From: Tetradesmus obliquus
Taxonomy: Eukaryota > Chlorophyta > Chlorophyceae > Sphaeropleales > Scenedesmaceae
DNA length: 64,000 bases
Reading direction: 5' to 3'
Assembly: GCA_030272155.1 (NCBI GenBank)
Contig: CP126196.1
Span: forward strand, 3,596,001-3,660,000
Shown here one piece after another: positions 1 through 12,995 of the stretch (positions are counted from its first letter, which is position 1; every line of letters starts with the position of its first letter). Position numbers and translations under genes: made by a program. The notes under the pieces are model-generated. The model did not search any database, had not been told where the DNA came from, and saw only the letters and a program-made list of their open reading frames with translations.

Positions 1-2495
1 ATGCTGCCGCGCTCTGCAGCGGGCAGCTCATTTCCAGTCTGCAATGCTGCAGCCATTTTTTTCATCATCCTTGCTGTTGGGGTGCACACTGCACGTATTT
101 GAATTACATTGCGTATGTTGCATATGTTTCATGTTGCGTGACCTGAATGCTGCAAGGGCGGAACAAATGAGGATGCACTTGTCTTTTTATCAACTGCCTG
201 CATTGATGCTGATGCATGTGGCAGGCATTATGTATCATCATCATGTTACACATCAAGCCATAGCCCATCAACGCCAAGGCGTTATGTATGTGGTGCATGC
301 TGCAGCTTCATCGTTCGGCGGCGTTTGCAGCGATGCATCGTCATGTTGTACCGTACTTGATGTGTCTGCATGTTGCGGCACTTGGGGTGACCCATCAACA
401 TAGCGTGGCTTCCAGACAAAGTCATTGAGTGTCGTTGGCTGCAGCTGTCTTGGTGCATTATTCTGGATGGACCGCCGGATCTCTGTTGAACGGCAGTGGC
501 TGCCCCACCAGATTGCTCAGCAGTTGTGCAATACCACGGCCTGCTACATTGTCTTTTATTTTGGTGCTAATGCTTGCAGTGGTCCACTGCCAACTACATC
601 AGCGAGTTGTGCGCTGTTGCTGGCAAAATGAACACAGCACACGCTGTCAATGCTGTCTGGTGATCCTTCAATGGACATCTATTGGAGCACAGGGTGGCGT
701 GCTTAGCAGGCTACTGCTGCTGCTGCTGCTGCTGCTGCACGGGCAGCTTGCCTCTTGTGCGTGACTAGCTGATGCGGTCACTGAATGGCTGATGCTCTCG
801 CTGAATGGCTGATACGCTCACTGAATGTGCATGCCGGCAACACACAGATGTCTGTGAGGTCGATGGCGCCGCAGCTGCTATGCAGCACTGTTGAGCATCT
901 ACTCAGTGGCAGGCTGCCACTTACTTACTAAAGGGCAACTGCTGCATGGTTGTGTATATGTGCTGGAGGCTGCAGCTGCGTGTCGTACAACGTTGTACAG
1001 TGTGAACACTGGGCGTGCAGCCGATTTGAGCAAGTGGACAGGTGTGGATGCCAACAAAATGTGCACGAGAGCCTTTCCCGCTGTGGCCACACATGGGCAC
1101 AGCGTACTGTGAAGGTCGTCGTGGTTTTGCAAGGTGTGTATACATGCAGCTTTGCTTGCAAGCGCAGTTTTGCATCCACTGCGGTCCGTGAGGACTTGGA
1201 GGATGTGTGAATTCGTTCTTATACACGCCTCATGTGTGTTTGCCGCAAACACAGCAGCGGCTGCTGCGTGCTCAGCCCAGCTCCAGTGGAGTTGAGCTCA
1301 GCAAACCCTGAGTGCATGCAGCTGCATGTCGGTCAAGATTTTACATGAGGCCGTGTAAAACATATTGTGGAGTTGCATAGCGTTTTGGCTGGTGCTGGGT
1401 GCTGTTTAAGCCATGTCTGCAGATATCTGATACCCGCTGTGCAGTGGTTGGACTCTGTGTGTTGGAAGTGGACAGCTGGCAGCTGTCGGCAGTGCAGACT
1501 CTGCCTGCAGCCAGCCTATGAGATGCTTGCAGATACGAATGATACCTTTGCCTCACTTTCCATCCACCAGGTGCAAGTACAAATTGCCGGCGATGTGTTG
1601 GTCCTGGGGTGTCTTGCGTCTCAGCGAACGTATACGATGTCGTGATTGCTCAGGGGACAGCCGGCCATGCTATCGGCCGGCAAATTAGCCTATAATGGTA
1701 AAATATATGTGCCCAGCTCAACAGAAATAGAAACAGCCGCTGTAAATCCAGTTGGTCCCGGGTGACACATGCCAAACCTCGTGGTCTTTTCTGTGTTCAT
1801 GCACTGTTGAGCCTGCTCCGCATCTGAAACTTAGTTACATGCATATCTTTAACATGATTATGTCTGGCAACTCTGCAACGAACAACGTATAGAAGGACTG
1901 ACGAACACGCGACACAAAACGAAGCGGCACCCTTCACAGCAGCGTGGGCAATGATGTTAGATACCCAGATCTACTTGGTCTGAACGGTTGACTTTGATCA
2001 GGTGCGTGCGCAGTTGTATCGCCGAAGCCTGCTTGCCCGTTCTTGGGCGATGCATGTGTCCACCGCAGCGGGTTTCCTGTCATGAATAAAGAGTGAAGCT
2101 TTTAAGCATCTTTTCTCGGGGATGTCAGCCGTTTCGGCAGCACTCCGGCCTACTGTGCCAGTGCTTGCAATAGGGCGCTCAGGCAGCAGCAGCACCCAGG
2201 GATGGCTTTGCACAGCCGGCACCAGCAGCTGACGTCACTTGCCGTCTATAAGCATTTGCTACATATACAGAAGGCCCATAGCAGCAGTACTTGCCGGCCA
2301 TGCTGTCAGCTGCAGGAATTGCAGCTTGTCACCCAAGCAGGCTGCAGAGGCCAGCACAGCTGCTGTCAAGCAATCTTCTTAGCAGGACAACCGTTCCAGG
2401 CGTTCCACATGTTTCCTGCACAACTAAAGTATGGGCAATAATGGCTTGATGCTGTTTGCTTTCCTCATCGTACTGGCTGCAGGTGCACAGCAGCA
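1..2495. other. Intergenic, no gene recognised
   Basis: I see no open frame here with protein-like composition, no chain of phased exons and no known motif. The short frames present are Cys/His/Leu-rich and look like chance. A 20-bp repeat (three copies, about 768-826) and a short CTG run near 713-737 are the only structures. The last few hundred bases probably hold the promoter and 5' UTR of the first protease, but I could not place a core promoter. Confidence 0.5.
766..826. repeat. 20-bp tandem repeat, three copies
   Basis: A 20-bp unit of the form GCTGATrcksTCrCTGAATG occurs three times in a row with a few substitutions. It lies in otherwise featureless DNA and has no visible relation to a gene. 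Confidence 0.7.
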
Positions 2496-2598
2496 ATGAA
2501 GTGCCTGCAGCTGCTCACAACGCTGCTGTGGGTGATGTCGCTTACTCAAGCAGCAGCGGCAGCAGCAGCAGCAGCCGTCAACACAGGCGGTGCTCTAG

Positions 2599-2629
<31 letters not shown>

Positions 2630-4652
2630 ACGCAAGTTGCGGCAGCTACAATGGTACTGCCAAGGTGGCGGTGCAGGAGAAGTTATAGCTGCTGCAGGTG
2701 CCACCGAGCGCAGCAGAGCGGCTGGCAGCAGCAGCAGCAGCAGCAGCATACGTGCAGCAGCGCTGCCATTAACATATGACATGCGGCAGGTCCGCAGGTT
2801 CAGGCGGAAAGTTCCGCTAGAGCGACAGAAGCCATTGTATGAGGCACGCGTTGCTGCAGGCAAAGGCAGCGTGAGCACCAGCAGCAGCAGCTGGCGCGCA
2901 TCTGCAGCAGCAGCAGCTGCGGCTTTCACGCCAACTGCAGATGCAGGCAGCGGCAGGCTCAGCAGCAGCAGCAGAAGAGAAAGTGTGGTGCTGCCTGCTG
3001 CCCTTGTGCGGCCTGCTTCAGTGTGTCCGCTGGACCCTCCTTTCAACCAGACCACGTTCAGCAGGTGGGCCTGCTGATGTGTCACTTGCCAACGGAACCA
3101 AAATACAGCTATACATGAAGAAGATTGAATATTGTTCAAGCATTTAGGGAACATAATCTAATGGAGAAGGCAGCAGTAGCATTGCAAATGTGCACACATG
3201 TGCACCCCATCCCACACCCACATGCTGCTGCCGCTGCCGCTGCCGCTGCCGCCGCCGCTGCCGCTGCCGCCGCCGCTGCCGCTTGCAGAACAACTTGCCG
3301 CCTCTTCATCCAGAACAAATTTGACGGCTTGGAGTATATGTGCACCGCGTGGTTCATCACCCCTCGCCACGTCGTCACCGCCGGCCACTGCGTGTCGACC
3401 GGGAGCCCGGGATGGTACCACATCGACGAAAGCAATCCCGGCTCGATGTGCTGTCATTTCTCCGAGCAACGTTCCACAGGCAGATCGATGTGCACTCGAT
3501 CCCGCACTTGGCGCCTGCTTCGGTGGGTGACGACAAAAGGATACCTCGAAGGCGAGGTCGAGGGAAATGACGGAGCTGTTATCGAGGTGGAGCCCGCGGA
3601 TGCTAATAACACGCTGGCGCCGCTGGTTCAGCGGCTGCAGCCGTTTTACCCGGGCCGGGTTGGCGGGCACACGGTGTATATGGATGGCTACCCGGGCCCC
3701 ACCAACTTTGATGTGGGCTGCGAGAACCTCAACATCACCAGGAGGTGAGCCCGGCACGCTGCGCAAATGGAGTTCAATACACCTATTGGTGGCGCTGTAG
3801 TAACAGTGTTGCGCATGCCTGGGTGGTAAGGTAGTCATCTCACCTCTGTTACCATTGAAGCTGTAGCGATGCTGACGGATACTGCCCAAGTAAGTTGCAT
3901 GTGCTCAATGCACCTGTGTTTGCCTGAAGTCGTAACCACCTAACATGCTGCTGCTGCTGCTGCTGCGTCTGCTGTGTTTGCAGGTACGCCACGCAGTCAG
4001 TTGTGAGACCCCTGTGGGACGACGGCGGCGAGTTTGGCTTGCCGGTGGAGTATGCTGTGGCGGGCTGCGTGGGGCAGAGCGGCGGGCGCGTGCTGAGGGG
4101 CGGCTCAAACGGTGGCGCCTACGGCATACAGGTGAGGCCTGCGGCTTATTTCACATTGCATCTTTCTGCTTACGACATTGCATTGCTTGTTGCATATGGC
4201 AGTGAGGCGAGGCCTCCTGCTTCCGGCACTGCATTCAGTACACATACGGCATCGGGGTGAGGCTCGCTGCTCACGGCATAGCCGACGGAGCATACAGCAC
4301 CCAAGGCGGTGCACTGCTGCTGCTGCGCTGGCAGCGTTTGCCATGCTCAACTTCAAGTCTGAGTATCTGTCTCTGCCGCTGCGCCCTGCAGACATACGGC
4401 AACACCACCTGTGAGGGAGGCCGCGGCTTGACCGGCGTCACCCAGATCTCTACAGAGGAAGCCGAATGCGGAGTGTGTGTGTCGTGCCTGCTGGCAGCCA
4501 TTCAACAGGCAGCAGGAGTCAACACCTCGAGCCCGTCACCAAGCCCCAGCCCCAGCCCGGTACAAAACCCCAGCCCCAGCCCATTGCCGTCGCCGCACAG
4601 CATCGTGGAGCTGCCAATTGAAAGCCCAGAGCCGCCGCCAAGTCCCTTGTAA
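2496..4652 (+). CDS. Secreted trypsin-like serine protease with Ser-Pro-rich tail
   Basis: Four exons close in one frame: 2496-3064, 3289-3744, 3984-4131, 4392-4652 (477 residues, TAA stop). The N-terminus MKCLQLLTTLLWVMSLTQA is a clear signal peptide, which fixes the start. A low-complexity Ala/Ser propeptide of about 170 residues follows. The peptidase domain (about 190-400) shows the chymotrypsin-fold triad: His in TAGHC, Asp in GNDGAV, Ser in CVGQSGG. A Cys-rich segment (CGVCVSCLL) follows, then a tail of Ser-Pro repeats (SPSPSPSPSP) like those of algal hydroxyproline-rich wall glycoproteins. The triad and secretion signal are seen; peptide cleavage outside the cell, perhaps in the wall, is inferred from the family. 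The gene at 7806-11202 is a paralog with matching exon boundaries. An echo of the exon-3 end, including GGGGTGAGG, lies near 4240-4275. The substrate is unknown. Confidence 0.82.
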
Positions 4653-7600
4653 GCCAGTGAGGGGCTTGCTTGCTTGCAAGCTTGCTGATCTGCAGCTGCG
4701 GCAGCAGCAGCAGCAGCAGCAGCAGCTTGTGGACACCACACTGCGCTCACAGCACATGCAGCAAGCTGACAAACCGCAAGTGTCAACGGCAGACATGACG
4801 ACGAGCTCGGTGCACAGTCATTTGCCTGGTCCGCGATTTCATTTGGCGCTGTGATTCTGCGATGTGTGGCACTGCGATTGAGATCATTGATGGATGCGTT
4901 GGGCCATTGCTGCAAAGCAATGCGTGCAGGCTGCAATGCGATCAGGCGGGGCTGAGCACAGTAGGTAGGAGGCTTGTGTGTATGTGCGTCGTATGTATAT
5001 ATGTGTGGCGTTACGGTGTGGTGAATGCAGTACATCGTGGGAGGCTTGAGGGGTGGGCGGGTAACGGCAGCGCTGCACAATGGCAAGGGCAAAAGTTGAT
5101 GGGCTAGGCAGCCCACAAGAGGCGTGGCTGATTGTGATGGCTACTTTGTGCTGTGTAACTGACACGCAACGACCGGGGCGGGGTGTGCATTCGTTGTATA
5201 CCCATGAATGAGATGTGCAGAGCGGGCGCACTGCCTTGCTGTTGATGTTTTATGTATGTATGTGGGGCCTGCGAGGGCATGGGGCAGTCACCACGATTGT
5301 CGCAGTATCCGCATGCCGGCCACATGGTTTTGGACAGTTTGTGAGCTTCCTGTTGATGTGCTGCGGGCAGTTAGCGCTTGGTGGTTCCTTGGTAGTTCGT
5401 TGCATCAGTCTGCGAGCATAACTACAATGGCTGTCGCCTTAGCAGTTGTGCCTGCAGGTGTTGTGTGCCAGTTGGCCCTCTGTGTTACATATCTTACAAA
5501 AAAGCAAGCGGCCACCATGTTGCATATGCATCCGGCCAAGGGGTGTTTTGCGGATTGGTGGTTCTGCACTGCAGGACTGCCTGGCATCACTGTGGCAGCA
5601 TCTGGATGGTTACGTGTGCTTGTTTTTTACACGCAGTGTTTCCTGCGCTGCTGGCTAGAGCACTTATGCACACTGTTGTTGGGCTCAACACGGCTGCTTT
5701 ATGTGAGGTTGTTTTCACATGAATTGCAGGCTTACTTACAGCCGTGAAGTCTCCTTCACACTTTCCAGGTACAGGTGTGCTGCTGCGCCTGCGTGCATGC
5801 TGTGGCGCACTGCTGTAGATATGCCCACATAGTGCACAAGGCTTGGTGCGGTAACAGCATCTTGCCAGGGTGTGTGGTGTACTGCCGCATGGGTGTACTG
5901 CCCCGCACCATGTCGCTCTCCTGGGATGTGCCCAGTTGTAAAAGGCGCAAGGCAGCACTGTGGAGTGCTTGGGCAAAAGCAGGTCCTGCGGCGCTCCCGT
6001 GTGTCCGCATGCATGTCGGTTTGCACGCCGCATGCAGCAGTGCTGCTTGTGGCTTCCAGGATTTCCTTGTTGTGGCGTAGATTTCCCGTATGGAGGCGAG
6101 TGTGCTGCTGCTCAGTTGCTGGGTGTGGCCCCCTGGCCGCTGTCGTGTTCTGGTTAAGTGCACTGCAGTGCGGCAGTTCTGCCAATGTTGCACTACAGCA
6201 TGCTGCATCATGCCAGCAGCATCAGCGGCCTACATGTGCCACCACCAGAGATGTTGCTGGAAGCAGGTGCTGTATGTTGGTGATGCGGTTACTGCTTGAA
6301 CGAATGCATGCAAGCAGCTGCAGGCTAGCCGTACCGTACGTGACGCAGGGTCATCCATCCTGCATGTGATAAGCTTCAGCATATGGGATGCTACAGTTAG
6401 CTCAAACGGTGCTCGCCACCTGCACCTTACCCTGCGCTGCAGATCTCAGTACCACTTTTTACAACTAGCAGTGGTCAGTGGTTGTTGGGGTGATTGGACC
6501 CACATGTAAGTACCTTCTCTCCATTTGGAGCGCGCTCCGCGCGGTTTAATTGCAGCATGTCTGCAGCTGGCAAACAATGTCAACTGGTGCATCATGCCTC
6601 GTTTGTACAGCTGTACAGCTCCTGCTTGCTGTGCTTTGTCACATAGCACCAGTGGTAGGGAGTGTGAGGCCTGTTGTGTGTAGCCTACGATGTGTTGTTA
6701 TGATTGCAGGTAATACTAGACGACATAGGAGCAGAAGCAGGAGCTGCACATGCTAATCTAAGCTTCAGCAGCCATGGTGGCCTTTCGGGGGACCACTTCT
6801 TGCCATGTGAGTGCGCATTATGTTGCATGATGCTTATGCTTGTAATGAATGCAATTCGGCAACTTTCTTTATATGTGCCACACACCCAGTGGAGGTTTCC
6901 AAACCCGGCCCGCCGCTCAGCGCTTGTTGCATCCAGGACTGTAGACATAAAGATTGCAAACATTGCACTGTGCACAGCTGGCTTTGAATGCTATTGCAGC
7001 TTGCAGCAAACGCAGGCGGGGTCTCTGCAAGCTGAGGCATTGTTGCAGCCCACAAACCTGACAGGGCTGTGTCAGTGTTTGACAGTCAGTGACACAGTGA
7101 CAGCACGGGTGACACAACGTAGCAATCATCTACGCAGGCTGTTCATTTCAAACCGGCACAGCAATGCATTGTATATTTGCACGTCTCCAATGCTATGCAA
7201 TGTGAGCTTGCGTGACCAGCGAAGCATCGCCTTGTTCCGTGCCTGTCTTTCGCTCGCGATCAACAACTGCACAACGTAAACAAACGTTTTAGTTTAAAAG
7301 TTCTTAACATTCTATAACGACCGATGGGAGTTATGTTGTGTTCTGTGTGCTAAGAAGCCAGGCAGAACATAGGTGCGCCAGCGTGCGGGCACGGGCAGCC
7401 AAACTCACGACTCAAGCAGCAAGCGTGAAATAGCTTATCGTACAAGTAAGAGCTTACAGGTGTACTGCCGCTGGTTCCACCACTACCTGCCTGGGCTACT
7501 GCTGTGCCAGCAGCAGTGCAGCGGGTTGCAGTGCTGCCTGATGGTCTGCTCGCGATGCACGCGCTGTTACAGCCACCTTTAAAGTAAAATTCTCGTCGTC

Positions 7601-7805
7601 AACTATAAATAGCATGCCACTGGTCGATGCCTGGTAAATTGCTGCAAGTGCAGAAGCTTGACACCAGCCTGGCACGACACGGCAAACATGACTCAACCAC
7701 ATGCCCAACCAACCACGCTACCAGCGGCCAGAACTGTGATAGCCCTCCTTACCTCAGTTACATGATATGTTTCTTTATTGTCCTGCATGTGCAGGAGGTG
7801 TCAGC
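4653..7805. other. Intergenic between the two proteases
   Basis: About 3.1 kb with no exon chain that I can support. The first 200 bp should hold the 3' UTR of the upstream protease; a CAG run lies near 4699-4724. The last 200 bp hold the likely promoter of the next gene. The rest is moderate-GC sequence with many ATG-containing chance frames and no repeated exon fragments. That absence contrasts sharply with the introns nearby. Confidence 0.5.
7604..7611 (+). promoter_or_regulatory. Possible TATA box of second protease
   Basis: The sequence TATAAATA lies about 195 bp upstream of the proposed ATG at 7806, on the sense strand. It is a consensus-like TATA element at a plausible distance for a gene with a 150-bp leader. 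No transcription start can be seen, so this is a motif match only. Confidence 0.35.
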
Positions 7806-10800
7806 ATGCTCACGTGCACACAGCAGCAGCAGCAGCAGCAGCGCCAGAGGCTGGCAGCCTGGCTACTGTGCCTGCTGCTGGCTGCTGCCAAATGCTGCGG
7901 GCAGTTCCTACCCTTTGAATGCAAAGGAGCCGGCCCAGCAGCAGCAGTAACAGCCACCACAGGCAACACCAGCAGCAGCAGCAGCAGCAGGCTGGATCCA
8001 GTCTTCAGGCCACCATATCTGCTGGTGGCGCCGGCAGCATACTACATCAAACGGAACCGCCCAGTGCTTGCACGCCGCAATTCACCTGCAGCAGCAACAG
8101 CAGCAGCAGCAGCAGTGACGGCCAAGGAGGAGGCAGGCACTGTGCGGCCTGCAGCCGTGTGCCCCATGGACTCTGCTTTTCAGGTCAAGGGCTTCAGCAT
8201 GTGAGCTGCTGCTGCTGCTGCTGGGATGAGAAATGCACTCTGTGTTGCCCACTTACTTGCAGCCTGGCAGCACTGCTGAGGCCAGCAGATGTCTGGCTGC
8301 AGCAGCTTATCATACGCTGATCACAAATAGGCAGAAGGTGCATTTGGGGAGTAGCAACAGCTGCAGCGCTCCTTGTCAGTGTTGGCATTTGGTAGCTGCA
8401 GCGCTCCTTGTCAGTGTTGGCATTTGGTGTGTCAACCTAACCCCCACACCCTCTTGCAGGATGTCCTGCCGCCTGTTTGTGCGCACCACCATTTTCAACG
8501 ATGCTACTTGTGTCCTAATCACAACCTCACCTGGCCTGACCTCAATCTTCTTATGATTACTTGTGCTACAGGACCTCCTGCCGTCTGTTTGTGCGCACCA
8601 CCATCCTCAATGACAACACATTAACCCTCCCTTCACTTGTTCTCCAACCCAAAACCCCAACAACCCTCCTGCAGGACTTCCTGCCGCCTGTTTTTGTGCA
8701 CCACCATCCCCAACGGCATCAAGTTTTGTGAACCACATCCTCACCTCGTCTGAGCTTCAGCTTTTCGACATTACTTGTGTTGCAGGACTTCCTGCCGCCT
8801 GTCTGTGCGCACAACCATCTTCAACGACAACTCACTAAACCCTCGCTTTCACTTGCTTTTCCAACCCAAAACCCTAAACCCTCCTGCAGGACCTCCTGCG
8901 CCGCCTGTTTATGCGCACCACTTTCCTCAACGACGATACGCTTCCTACCAACAAGTACACCTGGTCTGAGCATCACATGTGTGTGAATGCATGCGCTGCA
9001 GGACCTCCTGCCGCCTGTTTGTGCGCACCACCATCCTGAATGACAACAAGCAGCCGCTCATCTACTACTGCAGCGCCTGGTTCATCTCCCCGCAGCATGT
9101 GGCCACTGCCGGGCACTGCATCGCTGAGGGGCCTGAATACATCGTGGACAGGCAGCAGCCAGGCTTCGTGTGCTGCAGGTAAGCCTACATGTACTGCGGC
9201 TGTTTGTTGTGCTAGAGGTGACTGGGGCAGTGCAGTGGCCACTGCCGGGCACTGCATCGCCGCGGGGCCTGATTATATTGTGGACAAGCAGCAGCCAGGC
9301 TTCGTGTGCTGCAGGTAAGCTTACTTGTACCGCGGCTGTTTGTTGTGCTGAAGGCCCTGTACTTAAGGCCTTGTAGTGGCCACGGCGGGGCACTGCATCG
9401 CTGAGGGGCCTGAGTACATCGTGGACAAGCAGCAGCCAGGCTTCGTGTGCTGCAGGTGAGACCGTGGCTGTTTGTTGTAACATAACATCTGGGCATTCCG
9501 TTTCTGAGGAGAATAATGTGTCAGATGCAAGCAGCAGCAAGGCTTTGTGCGCTGCAGGTAAGCTTACATGTACTGCGGCTGTTTGTTGTGCCAAAAGCCC
9601 TGTCGTGGTTGACTCGGGGCAGTGTAGTGGCCACTGCGGGGCACTGCATTGCTGAGGGGCTTGAGTACATCGAGGACAGGCAGCAGCCAGGCTTTGTGTG
9701 CAGGTATGAACAACCCTGATGGTTTTGATTAAGCAAGGTAGGAAGCAGTAGAAATCAACAGGCTGAAAACAAGTAGTTGGGTTGGCTGCTCATGGAGGCA
9801 TAAATGCTGGCAGCGCCACCCACAGATCACCTGGTCAGGGCACGTAAGCCAAGCCGTGCTGCCAACACCCGCCCTCTGCTGCAATGCTTTCCACGTATGC
9901 CCCTGCTGCCACCGACCTCCCTTCCTCGCAGGTTTGCCGCCAGCGGCAACTGCCTGCCGCGCTACCGCTACTGCCGGACAGTCCTGGGTCATCACTCAGA
10001 TCGCCTGTCATGCTCACACAAGCCAAGCCATGCTGTCGTGACTCGCACACATTCTTGCTCCTGTGCTGCTGCTGCCGCCAACTTCTCCGCTTCGCAGGTT
10101 TGCCGCCAACGGCAACTGCCTGCCCCGCTACCGCTACCGCCTGCAGTCCTGGGTCACAACTCAGGGCTTCCTCGCCAAGCTACCGTCCCGCTCAAACGAC
10201 GGCGCAGTACTCAAAATCGTGCCGCAGTCCCCAAAAGACTTTGTACCACCTATTCCCCAAACTGCATTTGGCGCTTTTGCTGGCAACAGTCCACCAGAAA
10301 AGGCCATATATATGGATGGGTATCCCATGCAGACGCTTGAGGATGGCTGTGGCGAGGTGGATGAGTTGAGAAGGTACCAGACGATGGCCAGCCGCCCGGC
10401 GCAACCGATTGACTCAAGGACGCAGAACGCCACTGCTGTGCAGTACCAGATGTCAGGTGAGCTGAGCAGGCGTAGCACTGTTCAGCAGCAGCAGCAGCAG
10501 CGCTGATGTCTCGCTGGCTTGGTCAGTCTGTTCTTGCTAGGTATAATGTGACAGGTGTGGGGAGGTGGATGAGTTGAGAAGGTACCAGACGATGGCGAGC
10601 CGCCCGGCGCAGCCGATTGACTCGAGGACGCAGAACGCCACTGCTGTGCAGTACCAGATGTCAGGTGGGCTGAGCAGGCGTAGCACTGTTCAGCAGCAGC
10701 AGCAGCAGCAGCAGAATTGATGTTGTGCTGGTTCTGTCAGCCTGGTCTTGCTGGGTTGCTTATTGTCCTGACGAGCTGCTGGCTTCCTGTGTTGTCCATG

Positions 10801-10962
10801 CTAGCTTAGCAAGGCTTGCCAACTGCCTGGCTGGCTGAGTCACCTTTTTTATACACCACGAAGGACTTTCAGTCAGCTTGGCTGCCTGTTTGAAACGGTT
10901 TGTGCGTGCTTTCCGCCAGTGCAACATGTGCTCGTGCATGACTTTACACTAAACCACTTCCG

Positions 10963-11000
<38 letters not shown>

Positions 11001-11202
11001 AGGCTGTGCAGGCATGAGTGGTGGCAGGGTGCTATCCAGAGGGCCCACCGGCAGGGCCTTTGGCCTGCAGACGTTTGGGTATGAGTGGTGCCAAGGGCCA
11101 GAGGGCAAGGGCAGAGGCGTGACAGGTGTCACTTTTCTGTCAGATTTCTCAGACGACAAGTGTGGCGTGTGCCTAAAGTGTCTCATGGAGGCAATTCCTT
11201 GA
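7806..11202 (+). CDS. Secreted trypsin-like serine protease, paralog of the gene at 2496
   Basis: Exons 7806-8200, 9002-9178, 10098-10456 and 11003-11202 close in frame (376 residues, TGA stop). The start MLTCTQQQQ is followed by basic residues and a hydrophobic stretch (LAAWLLCLLLAAAKCCG), a signal peptide with an unusual poly-Gln lead. The triad is intact: His in ATAGHC, Asp in SNDGAV, Ser in CAGMSGG. Choosing the acceptor directly after the CTG tract (exon start 11003) restores the Cys-x-Gly-x-Ser spacing seen in the paralog; a later AG would lose it. The C-terminus keeps the CGVCLKCL motif, but the protein ends there and lacks the Ser-Pro tail. Introns 1-3 are full of duplicated exon edges: five acceptor copies of exon 2, three donor copies of exon 2 carrying the catalytic-His motif, and one copy at each edge of exon 3. 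Function is inferred as extracellular proteolysis. Confidence 0.82.
8460..8945 (+). repeat. Acceptor-side echo array of protease exon 2 (5 copies)
   Basis: Five diverged copies of the start of exon 2 begin at about 8460, 8572, 8675, 8786 and 8890; the real exon starts at 9002. The period is 103-112 bp. Each copy keeps an AG acceptor followed by an exon-like stretch resembling GACCTCCTGCCGCCTGTTTG. None carries the rest of the exon with its catalytic His, so they read as relics of tandem duplication across the intron/exon boundary. Confidence 0.85.
9233..9710 (+). repeat. Donor-side echo array of protease exon 2 (3 copies)
   Basis: Copies of the exon-2 end, including the GHC catalytic-His motif and the GTAAGC or similar donor, recur at about 9233-9320, 9376-9460 and 9628-9705, downstream of the true donor at 9179. 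The third has lost one codon next to the donor. A shorter donor fragment lies near 9535-9562. Confidence 0.85.
9925..10000 (+). repeat. Acceptor-side echo of protease exon 3
   Basis: A copy of the exon-3 start (GTTTGCCGCCAGCGGCAACT) with its own CGCAG acceptor precedes the real exon at 10098 by about 166 bp. It degenerates after about 60 bp. Confidence 0.8.
10550..10720 (+). repeat. Donor-side echo of protease exon 3
   Basis: About 150 bp of the exon-3 end, its donor and the following intron bases with a CAG run (10346-10500) are repeated almost exactly at 10555-10712. It is one of the least diverged copies in the window and so perhaps a recent one. Confidence 0.88.
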
Positions 11203-12995
11203 CCCGGCACACATTCGACATTCGACTACCCTCCGGACCTGTGGTAAAAGTGCTAAAAGTCGGCTGAAAGTCCCAGGGCACCGGCCTTCAAATCCTTGGG
11301 TCGCAGGCAATGATATACAAACGCATCAGATGTTCTGGTGATCAGACTCGACCACGACTTTGATCCAGTCTTGCCATTGCTGTATGAATCTGATTGGCAA
11401 TGATCTGCAGCATCCGCAGCAGCAGGTGTGATGGGTGATCGTGCACAGTATGCAATGCATGAATTTTGCACAGATGGGTTTATGGCTGACAGCAGCGGTG
11501 ACTGACTGCTGCCTGCTGCGTATGCTACGTTGCTGGTGGGCACTGCGCTGCTTTACGTTATGTTCACTATGTTTCGTTGTTATGTTATGTCATGCTATGT
11601 TAGTTCATGTTGTGTTGTGTGATTATCTCAACGAACCCTTGCATGTCATGGAACCGTTTCGCGTGGTGACAGCAGCATGTTGGTGATTGCTTGTGTGCTC
11701 TGACTGCCCTGCAGCAAGATCATTTGCTCAGTCTTTGCGCCTAATCGCACACAGCTGCGCCTAATCGCGCACAGCATCTACATGTCAAAAGCTGCTTTGT
11801 GACATTGTGCTGGTCGTGTGCACCGCATTACATCTCAGCTGTACTATGTGGAGGTGGCAACGACCCCTTATCTGAACTGATACAGGACTCATGCTTGGCT
11901 GCACCGTTCAAGGGTGGCATCTCCAATTGTGTCGGGCTGGCTGGCTAAGCACAGCGCTGCTCTGCATGCAGCACAGCAAAGCATACAGCATGCAGCACAG
12001 CAAAGCATGCAGCACAGCAAAATTTTCGCGGCTACCTGCTGCAGCTGCTATCGCTGGTGTCATCATCACCAGCCGAGCCATGATGGCTCGGGAGTGCACC
12101 AAAAGGTGCACACCCAGCGGCTTAATGATGCGGCTATTACTTCTCTGTGTAGCATGTGCTGTATATGGCGGGCTTGTGTTTTCTGCGGGCTATATCTGCC
12201 CTTGGTCATCAACAATGATTGTTGCTTACGTTTGTGCAGGGCAGTTGCTACGGCGAAAACCTTACCAACGGATGGGCTTGCATCTACAGTATTATCCTTT
12301 GCAGTGTGTCACCCATGGATGGGTGCATAGGAGTACTTGACGGGGCTTGAGTGTTTGGCTTGTGTGTGCATACGTGTGATCATGCATGCGTTGCAAAACT
12401 TATCAGGCGACTGGTGCAAGCTATTACTGGTGCAGCATGACTCATGGCATGTTGCCACTGACCAAGCTGACTCGGCAGTTGCAGCAATTGCATCAGGATG
12501 CACTTTATGACGTTGTTTTGGTTCGTAATAATTCCCGGTGATTGTGTAGCCATGTGCACTTGCACTCAGCAATACGCACATTGGTCGATGTCCAATGCAC
12601 CACTCCAACACTTGCCTCAGGCCGAGTCCTACTTGGTCGATCGTGCAATACACAACACTTCTTGCATGAATATAAACCGGAAAAACAGTTCAAGAAACAC
12701 CCCGATGCGGTCCACAGCGGAGTGCATAAGACTGACGTTCGCGTGACAAGCGTCCAGTTACACCTGGTTCTGCTGCACTGCAGGTTACTTCAAAGCTAAT
12801 GGGTCACGTGAATTCTATGTCCGTGTTGTATGCCGCTTACTGGCACGTGCAAGCAGCAGAGCAGCGCTGCTACGGGGGTGTTGCAAAGCTGCTGCGGCCA
12901 CCCGGAGTGTGTACTCAGGACACATGCCGAGTCATTTTCGGCACACAGGGTGACCATTAGCTGCCGTAAAGACATTTATATCTCTGTTTGGGAGC
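11203..12995. other. Intergenic between protease and G8 gene
   Basis: There are no supported exons. A short imperfect repeat (unit about AGCATGCAGCACAGCAA, three copies) lies at about 11965-12020. The last part should contain the promoter of the G8 gene; a TATAAAC element near 12670 is possible but far from the ATG. Confidence 0.5.

Noticed and set aside
4064..4130. GGSNGG in the first protease taken as the catalytic serine, making the second protease (GPTG at that site) inactive
   Set aside because: The upstream CVGQSGG fits the Cys-x-Gly-x-Ser-Gly-Gly pattern better, and the second protease has CAGMSGG once the correct acceptor is used, so both look active.
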